Assembly: GCA_023250755.1 (NCBI GenBank)
Contig: JAHFAC010000172.1
Location: 1-5,063, forward strand
Length of the DNA stretch: 5,063 bases
Reading direction: 5' to 3'
Source: Bacteriovoracaceae bacterium
GTDB lineage: Bacteria > Bdellovibrionota > UBA1018
The stretch's first letter is position 1, and each line of letters begins with the position of its first letter. Shown here piece after piece: positions 1 to 5,062 of the stretch. A program made the position numbers and the translations under genes. The notes beneath the pieces were generated by a model. The model was not told the DNA's origin. It did not search any database and saw only the letters and a program-made list of their open reading frames with translations.

Positions 1-477
1 CTTTTCCCGCCCAGCTCATCGACCGGATCAGAACCTGAGTCCGTGCTGGTTTCAAATAATGACTTTGGCCGGTGGATTCAGGAGCGGGCGGAAAATCCAG
101 AAAATGGACAATTCATTTACCTCAATACCAGTTGCCACTCGAGTTACAAAGCCATTCGAGAGATCCAAGCCGCGCAATCCCCCCTGTTGCTCGACATTGC
201 ATGCACCACGGGAGCGAACACCTTTGCGAATGGCCCCAAAAATGCGATCTGCTCTCTCTTGAACTCGATTCGGACGAAAAAGAACTTCAAAGAGATGAGA
301 GAAGCGTTGAGTGAAGTCGACGATTACAAAACGAACACACACGATATCTATGTTTTTCCGGATGAAATCGGCTATCAGCGGCATATTTTAGACGAGATCA
401 AAATTCCTATCAAAAACGAGGTTCAGATCGAGGACTCCACAGGGCATGCCTACAGCCTCGAGAATGCCGCTCGGTAG
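1..477 (+). CDS. C-terminal part of a probable caspase-like (C14-type) peptidase, 5' end outside the window
   Basis: Frame 1 is open from the first base to a TAG at 475-477, giving 158 visible residues, so the gene is cut at the left edge; a GTG at 43 is probably internal. An amphipathic stretch (SNNDFGRWIQ) and a hydrophobic strand (GQFIYL) lead into TSCHSS, with Cys at 133-135. This resembles the catalytic D-x-CHSG motif of caspase-like and metacaspase folds. A second strand follows (SPLLLDIACTTGAN), then a helix (NAICSLLNSIR) and a second helix (FKEMREAL). That order matches the C-terminal half of C14 domains, where an aGxFTxaLLxai-like helix and a 'tyxel' helix follow the Cys strand. The catalytic His would lie upstream and cannot be seen. 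The Asp and Gly of the usual motif are replaced here (T-S-C-H-S-S), so the enzyme could be divergent or inactive. The family call is inferred from motif order only. The gene converges on the toxin gene with a 15-bp gap and no terminator hairpin. Confidence 0.5.
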   Translation, partial: LFPPSSSTGSEPESVLVSNNDFGRWIQERAENPENGQFIYLNTSCHSSYKAIREIQAAQSPLLLDIACTTGANTFANGPKNAICSLLNSIRTKKNFKEMREALSEVDDYKTNTHDIYVFPDEIGYQRHILDEIKIPIKNEVQIEDSTGHAYSLENAAR

Positions 478-492
478 GGGGCTCAGTCTGGA

Positions 493-939
493 TCAGGGTT
501 TATTTTTTATAGATTCGAGTCGGCACAAAAAACCCTCTTGGTTCGCGGCATGGCTCAATTTTTCATCGAGACAAAGAAAATACACTTTTGAAGGATTGTC
601 AGTGCCAGTGCGAGCTGATGCAAGTTGAATAGCATCGCCAGGTCTAAGGTTATATATTTTTTGAAGGTGGAGAGCCGTATCGAGAAGCATATGATCAGCA
701 ATGACTAGAAAAGCCCGTCTCCTAAATTCAGTAAAAGTAATTCGCGCAGCATTTAACTCTTTGGGGGTGATCGATCGTTCCATCACTCTCCTCTGTAAAG
801 CAGATTCAACCTCAAGGGGCGTGATGACCGCCGTATAAATTTTTTGCGCAGGGAGGGTTTTTACGAACTGATCGATCATTATTGAGTTTTTTTCATTCAG
901 AATACTTGCAACAACAGCTGAGGAATCCCAATAAAACAT
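493..939 (-). CDS. PIN-domain toxin, VapC-like ribonuclease
   Basis: 148 residues, the usual size for a single PIN domain. PIN toxins are Mg2+-dependent ribonucleases that cleave tRNA or rRNA when their antitoxin is lost. The acidic metal-binding residues are all visible: Asp5 in the N-terminal strand (FYWDSSAVV), Glu43 in TPLEVESALQRR, Asp102 in LRPGDAIQLASA and Asp125 in FLCLDEKLSHAANQEGF. The last motif, with its following A-x-x-x-G-F, is typical of VapC proteins. The ATG start at 939 has a good Shine-Dalgarno sequence 8 nt upstream (GAGGAG). The start lies only 5 bp after the antitoxin stop, the standard antitoxin-first order of a co-transcribed type II module. All catalytic positions are intact, so it is probably active. 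The family is well supported; the specific RNA target cannot be inferred. Confidence 0.9.
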   Translation of the reverse strand: MFYWDSSAVVASILNEKNSIMIDQFVKTLPAQKIYTAVITPLEVESALQRRVMERSITPKELNAARITFTEFRRRAFLVIADHMLLDTALHLQKIYNLRPGDAIQLASARTGTDNPSKVYFLCLDEKLSHAANQEGFLCRLESIKNKP

Positions 940-944
940 GGCAG

Positions 945-1190
945 CTACTCCTCATCTCGGATCTGTCGAATCAAACGAGCGGCGGAGGTGCCCTTTTTTC
1001 TGGGTTTAGCGCCAGGAAATTTCTTTTTAAATTCAGACCAATCTACCGGAGAGCCGCTGATTAGGGGTGCTGGGCCAATTTTTGCAATTTCACGACCGTG
1101 AGAAGTTACGACCACGGCTTCGCCGTTCTTGGCTATTTTTAAATATTTCGAAAGCTCGGATTTGAGAGTCGCTACGTTCACTTTAACCAT
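945..1190 (-). CDS. Phd/YefM-type antitoxin of the PIN toxin
   Basis: 81 residues from the ATG at 1190. A TTG six bases upstream would add only two residues and is less likely. The first 45 residues (VNVATLKSELSKYLKIAKNGEAVVVTSHGREIAKIGP) carry the Phd/YefM DNA-binding fold: a short strand, the helix that spaces the residue pairs, then the conserved 'G-E-x-V-V-V-T-x-x-G-R-x-I-A-x-I-x-P' hairpin. Residues 46-81 are charged (DWSEFKKKFPG, then a basic patch and an RLIRQIRDEE helix), as expected for the flexible toxin-neutralising tail. The protein binds and blocks the toxin encoded 5 bp downstream and probably represses its own promoter through the repeats at 1197-1219. The gene starts 45 bp after the GMP reductase stop on the same strand. 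No Shine-Dalgarno sequence precedes the ATG (see the promoter entry). The family call is strong. Confidence 0.88.
   Translation of the reverse strand: MVKVNVATLKSELSKYLKIAKNGEAVVVTSHGREIAKIGPAPLISGSPVDWSEFKKKFPGAKPRKKGTSAARLIRQIRDEE
948..953 (-). promoter_or_regulatory. Ribosome binding site of the PIN toxin gene
   Basis: GAGGAG on the minus strand, 8 nt before the toxin ATG. It lies across the last codons of the antitoxin gene, just ahead of and touching its TAG stop, so toxin translation probably depends on ribosomes finishing the antitoxin gene (inference). Confidence 0.7.
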
Positions 1191-1225
1191 GACCAATTAT
1201 AGTCATAGTTATAGTCATAAATCAA
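1190..1225 (-). promoter_or_regulatory. Promoter of the toxin-antitoxin operon, apparently giving a leaderless mRNA
   Basis: On the minus strand, TTGATT (1225-1220) is separated by 18 bp from a perfect TATAAT (1201-1196). The last base of the -10 box is only 5 bp from the antitoxin ATG, so transcription would start at about the A of that ATG. No ribosome binding site lies between. The -10 match and spacing are directly visible; leaderless initiation is inference. Confidence 0.65.
1197..1219. repeat. Direct-repeat operator candidate in the toxin-antitoxin promoter
   Basis: The 11-bp sequence TTATAGTCATA occurs twice, at 1197-1207 and 1209-1219, with a 12-bp period (about one helical turn). 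Each copy is also partly palindromic (TAT-N4-ATA). The repeats fill the -35/-10 spacer and overlap the -10 box, as expected for the binding site of an autorepressing Phd-type antitoxin. The binding itself is inferred. Confidence 0.65.
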
Positions 1226-1235
1226 GGAACGCTAA

Positions 1236-2255
1236 CTATTGCCGATTTTGCAGCGTCTTGTGCGGCAGGCTTTCGGTCCAAGAGGCTTGAGAGATCACCA
1301 TGAAATTGAGCTTTCTTTGGAGTTCACGGATGGTGTTGGATCCGCCGTAAGTCAGGCCTGAGCGGAGGCCGCCAATGATATCGGCAATGATCGCTTCTTC
1401 GTCTTCGCGGTAAGCGACTTCGGTCGAGACGCCTTCGGCGGTTTTCCACTCCGGCATGTGCCCGATAAAATCCTCCTGAGCTTCGCGGCTCGCCATGCCT
1501 CGGTATTCTTTTACCCGCTTGCCATTTTCTTTAGTGAGAACGGGGCCGGGCGTGGGTCGGGTGCCCGAAAACATTCCGCCCAGCATCACAAAATCAGCGC
1601 CAAAAGCGATTGCTTTGACGATGTCGCCGGGGGTGCGCAATCCGCCATCTGCGACAATGGAGCGATCCACGCGCGCACACTCTCGGAGCGAGGTTACCAT
1701 GGGCACTCCAAAGCCTGTTTTGATCCGGGTACTGCAGACCGAACCGCCGCCAATCCCAACTTTGATGAGGTCTGCGCCGCACGAGGCAAGGTAGTCAGCC
1801 CCTGCGTAGGTGGCCACGTTACCAGCCATGATGCAGGCTTCGGGGAGGATGTCCCTCAGTTTTTTTAAGGTTTTACCGACGTATTTGGCGTGAGCATGGG
1901 CGACGTCGATGCAAAAATAGGTGGCCCCCGCGTCCTGCAAAGCCTGCGCGCGCTCCATCTCTTGATCAGTGCATCCTACAGAAACAAAAGCAGAGTGCTG
2001 GCACTTTTTGAACTCTTCGATATTTCGTTCAATGGAAAGAAAGCGATGGAGAACCCCAATCCCGCCCTTTGATCCGATAAAATTGGCCATCCCGCTTTCA
2101 GTGATGGTGTCCATATTGGAAGTCATCACCGGCAGATTGAGCGTCAATTTTTGGCTGCGATCCGTATTGGAGATATCGACCACTCTTCGTGATTCGTAAT
2201 GGTTGTAGCCCGGGACGAGCAGGACGTCGTCAAACGTGATTCCTTCAGTGGTCAT
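1236..2255 (-). CDS. guaC: GMP reductase (IMPDH/GMPR family, no CBS domains)
   Basis: 339 residues, close to the usual GMP reductase length of about 345. It would convert GMP to IMP and ammonia with NADPH, returning guanine nucleotides to the purine pool in the cytosol. The family TIM barrel is complete: FDDVLLVP near residue 8, PVMTSNMDT at 42-50, the IDVAHAHA strand at 116-123, the catalytic loop GIGGGSVCSTR (Cys174, Thr176), the phosphate-binding ADGGLRTPGDI and LGGMFSGT segments, and RSGLTYGGSNTI. The chain runs straight through the position where IMP dehydrogenases insert two CBS domains. After YRGMAS the flap is short and lacks the Arg-Tyr pair used by IMP dehydrogenase to activate water. 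Glu274 (AEGVSTEV) matches the GMP reductase catalytic Glu. GGGS replaces the usual GPGS in the Cys loop. ATG at 2255 has a G-rich Shine-Dalgarno sequence 5 nt upstream. A CBS-less IMP dehydrogenase is the main alternative. Confidence 0.8.
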   Translation of the reverse strand: MTTEGITFDDVLLVPGYNHYESRRVVDISNTDRSQKLTLNLPVMTSNMDTITESGMANFIGSKGGIGVLHRFLSIERNIEEFKKCQHSAFVSVGCTDQEMERAQALQDAGATYFCIDVAHAHAKYVGKTLKKLRDILPEACIMAGNVATYAGADYLASCGADLIKVGIGGGSVCSTRIKTGFGVPMVTSLRECARVDRSIVADGGLRTPGDIVKAIAFGADFVMLGGMFSGTRPTPGPVLTKENGKRVKEYRGMASREAQEDFIGHMPEWKTAEGVSTEVAYREDEEAIIADIIGGLRSGLTYGGSNTIRELQRKLNFMVISQASWTESLPHKTLQNRQ

Positions 2256-2260
2256 GAATT

Positions 2261-2267
2261 CCCCCTT
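2261..2267 (-). promoter_or_regulatory. guaC: Ribosome binding site of the GMP reductase gene
   Basis: AAGGGGG on the minus strand, 5 nt before the ATG at 2255; it fixes that start. In the remaining 64 bp up to the repeat cassette (2268-2331) I see no convincing -35/-10 pair. A small 5-bp hairpin with a 3-nt loop (GAAGT/ACTTC) sits at 2295-2307. Confidence 0.6.
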
Positions 2268-2331
2268 GCCTTTTCGTCTAACAGATTTGCTCGAGAAGTG
2301 CTACTTCGGGGATTCGTATCAATTGGGTGCT

Positions 2332-2423
2332 GACGCATCTAAATTCTGGGAACAGAAAACCGGATACAGGCTCCTGGAAACGGGTACCAGGCTCCAGCTC
2401 ACAGGGTACTGGTAGCAGAAGCC
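2332..2423 (+). repeat. Left arm of the long inverted repeat
   Basis: Its 92 bp match the reverse complement of 2871-2976 at 86 positions, with two 7-bp gaps in this arm. The longest perfect block is 39 bp (2369-2407 against 2894-2932). Mismatches fall at 2335, 2340, 2361, 2368, 2408 and 2421; those at 2340 and 2421 would be G-U pairs in RNA. Confidence 0.95.
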
Positions 2424-2451
2424 AGTATCCTGGTTACTGTGTCCTCAGTTC
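2340..2451 (+). repeat. Degenerate heptanucleotide array, left (16 units)
   Basis: Read in steps of seven from 2340, all 16 units end in C, and 14 of the 15 units from 2347 to 2451 have G at position 2. The commonest form is (A/T)GGnnnC. Examples are TGGGAAC at 2347, AGGCTCC at 2368 and again at 2389, TGGAAAC at 2375, AGGGTAC at 2403 and TGGTTAC at 2431. The periodicity continues about 28 bp inward beyond the part that pairs with the right arm and breaks after 2451. Confidence 0.85.
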
Positions 2452-2466
2452 GTGTTCTAACCCTTT

Positions 2467-2534
2467 GTCCTTTCTGCTCGCTGCGGTGAGCCCCTCTCTT
2501 TGTGAGGGCTCATCCTCGCTCGACAGAAAGGGAC
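2467..2534 (+). promoter_or_regulatory. Leader hairpin covering the ribosome binding site of the four-helix-bundle gene
   Basis: GTCCTTTCTG (2467-2476) pairs with CAGAAAGGGAC (2524-2534), leaving one bulged G. Inside it, TGAGCCC (2487-2493) pairs perfectly with GGGCTCA (2506-2512). The likely Shine-Dalgarno sequence AAAGGGA (2527-2533) lies in the 3' strand of the outer stem, so pairing would hide it. A second partner, CCCTTT at 2461-2466, could also pair with AAAGGG. The stems are visible; translational control is inferred. No clear promoter is seen between 2452 and 2536. Confidence 0.5.
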
Positions 2535-2536
2535 CA

Positions 2537-2845
2537 ATGCTCATGATTCACTCCAACTTCCGCAGTTACCAGGTCGCAGTTCAGGTCTACAAGCAATGCC
2601 AACAGCTCCGTTTGCCATCCTACCTCCGGGATCAACTGCTCCGAGCCTCGTCGTCGGTGGTTCTGAATTTAGCTGAGGGCTCTGGTAAGGACTCCATTCT
2701 CGATCGCAAGCGCTTCTACAACATCGCGATGGGTTCAGTCCGCGAAGTCCAAGCCATTTTGGATCTTGCTGATCAGGTGCCAGCCTCTCTGGTTCAGAGT
2801 GCTGACCACCTCGGGGCCTGTGTCTATAAGCTCGGTCGCAGCTGA
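2537..2845 (+). CDS. Four-helix-bundle protein, 23S rRNA intervening-sequence/bAvd family
   Basis: 102 residues from the ATG at 2537; a second ATG at 2543 gives 100 and has more normal spacing from AAAGGGA. The family signatures are clear: helix 1 (FRSYQVAVQVYKQCQQL), the helix 2 motif LRDQLLRASSSVVLNLAEGSG (residues 30-50), and helix 3 with RKRFYNIAMGSVREVQAILDLA (58-79). Helix 4 is short (ADHLGACVYKLGRS), so the protein is slightly smaller than the usual 110-125 residues. Relatives are encoded within 23S rRNA intervening sequences, and as accessory proteins (Avd) of diversity-generating retroelements, where they form oligomers and bind nucleic acid. Here there is no reverse transcriptase nearby. 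The frame runs open upstream to 2327 through the repeat arm, but that part has no family similarity. The gene lies exactly between the inverted heptamer arrays, so a role in binding or moving that structure is a reasonable guess, not shown. Translation may be limited by the leader hairpin. Confidence 0.88.
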   Translation: MLMIHSNFRSYQVAVQVYKQCQQLRLPSYLRDQLLRASSSVVLNLAEGSGKDSILDRKRFYNIAMGSVREVQAILDLADQVPASLVQSADHLGACVYKLGRS

Positions 2846-2849
2846 GCGG

Positions 2850-2968
2850 GCTCCGGGAGCCAGGTGAACAGGTTTCTGCTACCAGAATCCAGCACCCTGT
2901 GAGCTGGAGCCTGGTACCCGTTTCCAGGAGCCGGTATCCAGTTTTCTGTTCCCAGTTCCCAGAATTTG
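2850..2968 (-). repeat. Degenerate heptanucleotide array, right (17 units, minus strand)
   Basis: Read on the minus strand from 2968, 17 consecutive 7-bp units end in C. They include two identical TGGGAAC units (2961-2948), TGGAAAC (2926-2920), AGGCTCC (2912-2906) and TGTTCAC (2870-2864). The array runs to within 4 bp of the four-helix-bundle stop codon. Units appear in the same order as in the left array, with two extra. Confidence 0.85.
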
Positions 2969-2976
2969 GATGGGTC
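2871..2976 (-). repeat. Right arm of the long inverted repeat
   Basis: This is the 106-bp partner of the left arm. It has two extra 7-bp units: one of two adjacent TGGGAAC copies (2948-2961) and TGGATTC (2885-2891). It begins 25 bp after the four-helix-bundle stop codon and ends 4 bp before the complement of the neighbouring gene's stop codon. Confidence 0.95.
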
Positions 2977-2980
2977 CGCC

Positions 2981-5062
2981 CTATTTTTTACGCAGAATTT
3001 TTAGAATACAATTATTAGAAGAGGGGGCTTTACGAACAGACTGCAATTGACTTTGGGGGTTCCATCGCTGCGTGGCCATGTAATCCATAAGTTCAAAGGT
3101 GGGAACCTGGATCTCAGCATTTACCGCAGGCCTAAAGAGCTCACTTTTGCCTTCGCGAAGATTGCGTTCGATTTGAGAGACCCAAGCGTGCTCAACCTTC
3201 ACCAGTTGCTCAATCAGGTCCGTCAAATCTGGATTGTCCTTTTTTTCGAGCTCAGTCACGACAAACTCAATGGCGCTGGGGTAAAGTTCTAAAATTTTTA
3301 GAGTAGCTGCTTCCTCAGAAATTTTGTGACGCCCATAATCAATCAGGAGGGTGGCCAGCCGAATCGCGCGAGCAGAGGGGAGTTGCTGCAGAGCGCCTTT
3401 GGGAACTTTTTGAAGCGATCGATTTTTTAAAAGCTCTTGGCGAAGTCGCTCCAACTCACGCACTTGAGGGGAACTGGGCCCTGATGGAGATGGGATCTCG
3501 GACTCAGGTTTGGGCGGCGGCTCAACACTCTGGGAATTTTTAATCACCTCTGGCTTTTGCTGGCTTGCAATTTGTTGAATCGAGTCAGGAAGGAACCACA
3601 ATGGTTCGACTTCATCGCGCCATTGCTGACTGTCTTCCTCTTTCTGGGATTCAATTCTAGGCTCTTTTTTAACCCGCGAAAGTGCCCTGTCGATCTCGGG
3701 AGCAAACCCAATAGAGTCAAGATCGGGCACTGCTTCTTTTTCAAAATCTGCACTGGATTGCTCTTGAGGTGAAGAACTGTTTTTCCAAGGCGTCGCATCT
3801 GCAAAAAATGTTTCCGTTGAGGAATTTGGATTTCTGATCTGCGCCCTCACATGATAATCTTTTGTCCGGATAAATTTTGAGTTAGCCGGACGAAGAAAAC
3901 ACACACGATCCTCAATAATCGCCTCAGAGGGGAGATAGACCTGCCTTAAAAAATCGGCAAAGAACCACTCACTCGGCTGGCAATGTCCCGTAAAACAAGC
4001 CTTACTGTCTAAAAAACGCCTGTACTCTAAAAATGGATTTTGATTCGGTGTAGGGATGGGCTTACGTCCTGTGGGTACGATCTTATAATTTCCAGAAAAT
4101 TCAAAAGCATATGCAAGTTCCTGAATTCTGAGCGGCCTTTCATGCTGTATTTTACTTTCTAATTCTTCACTTAGCTTTTTAAATCCCGCATCTTTAAGCA
4201 GGGCGATCGCCTTTTTCAGCCGCTCCAACCGCTTTCCATCGTAAATCAAAAGACTCTTCAGAAAGCCCGATACATCATAATAATAAGAAGCAGAATTTTC
4301 AGAAAAACCCATCTCGACGTGAAAAAGAGGAGCGTTCCCCGAAGGCTTTTTTTGAATCACAGACGAGTTCAACTCGATCACGGCAAGAGTTCCATCCAAA
4401 GTGCCTTTGAGTTCGAAATCACGCCCAGGTTTGAGCCGAGTTCCCTCAAGATCAGTCACTGAAACAGATGAAATGCGATGTTTTTCTGGAATGGGAAAAC
4501 TCAAAACCTTTCTGTCTGCCACGTCGTAAGCTCTGAGAGGTCCCTTTGCTCTAAGCATCAGGTCTATGTCACGGGGCTGGGGATCTTGAGATAATTGAAT
4601 GGGAAAAAAGGGCCTGTGTCTCGCCTCTTCTGGAAGGGGCAGGTTAAAATAGTTGGGATCATAGTTATCTTTTTTTATGATCTTTACTTCAAAAAGTCGG
4701 ATAGCGTCGGCGCGCACATCTTTATTATGGATGTCATCATCTGCGACCCCTGCACTATCATCACTTTGTAAATTTACCGATCTTGGATGGTTTGCATACC
4801 AATACTTAGCCCCCTCCTTAAAAGCGGAGAGCCCTGTGAGGGAGCCCACGATCCCCACAGACAGAAACACAGGAACGAAGTGCCTCACTACCCAAGCACG
4901 ACCCCTTGCTTTTGCTTTCACTGTCACTGTGTCTATCGGAGGATCTTGGTAAGATGGGAACTTTTGCGCAGATGAGCTTTGATCTCTTAATTGCCACTTA
5001 ACCGGCTCCTGAGTCAGCCCATTCCAATAAACCCCACTGATTGCGTCGATGGGTTTCCCACG
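2981..5062 (-). CDS. Membrane-anchored transglutaminase-like protein, N-terminus outside the window
   Basis: At least 648 residues from a GTG at 4927. That GTG has no Shine-Dalgarno sequence, and the frame stays open without a stop to the window edge (45 more residues, including PIDAISGVYWNGL and PVKWQLRDQ), so the true start is probably upstream. Numbering from the GTG, residues 17-35 form one hydrophobic membrane segment after a basic stretch (KAKARGRAWVVRH), placing the rest outside the cytoplasm. Residues 60-290 are a mixed region with a likely beta-rich part. Residues 298-381 resemble a transglutaminase core: GHCQPSEWFFADFLRQVYLPSEAI with Cys316, DYHVRAQI with His359 and FFADATPW with Asp377. 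This gives the Cys-His-Asp triad in the right order and spacing. A charged and then proline-rich linker (about 385-486) leads to a helical C-terminal region (488-600). It may crosslink or cleave peptide bonds in the envelope; the substrate is unknown. The gene ends 4 bp from the repeat cassette. Confidence 0.65.
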   Translation of the reverse strand, partial: RGKPIDAISGVYWNGLTQEPVKWQLRDQSSSAQKFPSYQDPPIDTVTVKAKARGRAWVVRHFVPVFLSVGIVGSLTGLSAFKEGAKYWYANHPRSVNLQSDDSAGVADDDIHNKDVRADAIRLFEVKIIKKDNYDPNYFNLPLPEEARHRPFFPIQLSQDPQPRDIDLMLRAKGPLRAYDVADRKVLSFPIPEKHRISSVSVTDLEGTRLKPGRDFELKGTLDGTLAVIELNSSVIQKKPSGNAPLFHVEMGFSENSASYYYDVSGFLKSLLIYDGKRLERLKKAIALLKDAGFKKLSEELESKIQHERPLRIQELAYAFEFSGNYKIVPTGRKPIPTPNQNPFLEYRRFLDSKACFTGHCQPSEWFFADFLRQVYLPSEAIIEDRVCFLRPANSKFIRTKDYHVRAQIRNPNSSTETFFADATPWKNSSSPQEQSSADFEKEAVPDLDSIGFAPEIDRALSRVKKEPRIESQKEEDSQQWRDEVEPLWFLPDSIQQIASQQKPEVIKNSQSVEPPPKPESEIPSPSGPSSPQVRELERLRQELLKNRSLQKVPKGALQQLPSARAIRLATLLIDYGRHKISEEAATLKILELYPSAIEFVVTELEKKDNPDLTDLIEQLVKVEHAWVSQIERNLREGKSELFRPAVNAEIQVPTFELMDYMATQRWNPQSQLQSVRKAPSSNNCILKILRKK

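Larger units (their letters stand above)
2332..2976. mobile_element. IVS-like cassette: four-helix-bundle gene between long inverted heptamer arrays
   Basis: A 645-bp unit bounded by inverted repeats that start GACGCATC (left) and end GATGGGTC (right). It contains one gene, for a four-helix-bundle protein of the family encoded in 23S rRNA intervening sequences. Intervening sequences have complementary ends that pair into a stem cut by RNase III. This cassette has the same plan but lies between protein genes, and no rRNA sequence flanks it. No transposase, reverse transcriptase or integrase is present, and I found no target-site duplication at the edges. The left edge is 76 bp upstream of the GMP reductase start; the right edge is 4 bp from the stop codon of the transglutaminase-like gene. 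Calling it mobile is inference from the sharp paired ends and the family; an excised RNA element or a static regulatory structure is also possible. Confidence 0.55.

Noticed and set aside
52..384. Minus-strand open frame opposite the caspase-like fragment.
   Set aside because: The plus frame shows ordered strands, helices and a catalytic-type motif, while the minus frame has no recognisable features.
1458..1868. Plus-strand open frames antisense to the GMP reductase gene.
   Set aside because: They are shadows of a strongly conserved enzyme gene and show no family features.
2340..2451. Heptamer arrays as a CRISPR array.
   Set aside because: The unit is only 7 bp and degenerate, with no spacers and no cas genes.
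2327..2536. A 70-residue N-terminal extension of the four-helix-bundle protein starting at a GTG in the left flank.
   Set aside because: It translates the heptamer array and leader hairpin, has a low-complexity Ser/Gly-rich make-up, and lies outside the family domain, which starts near the ATG at 2537. The open frame is probably chance.
2848..2861. Palindrome GGCTCC-G-GGAGCC just after the four-helix-bundle stop as a terminator.
   Set aside because: The loop is too tight, there is no following T run, and the sequence belongs to the heptamer array.
2332..2976. Diversity-generating retroelement, because the Avd accessory protein belongs to the same fold family.
   Set aside because: No reverse transcriptase, template repeat or variable repeat with adenine-specific differences is visible.
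2332..2976. A true 23S rRNA intervening sequence.
   Set aside because: The flanks are the GMP reductase upstream region and the end of a protein gene; no rRNA sequence is present on either side.
2325..2980. Target-site duplication around the cassette.
   Set aside because: The only shared flank string is a 4-bp GGGT at unequal distances from the arm ends, which is not convincing.
3544..3804. Short open frames in both directions inside the transglutaminase-like gene.
   Set aside because: They fall in the charged linker region, have no start signals and no recognisable features.
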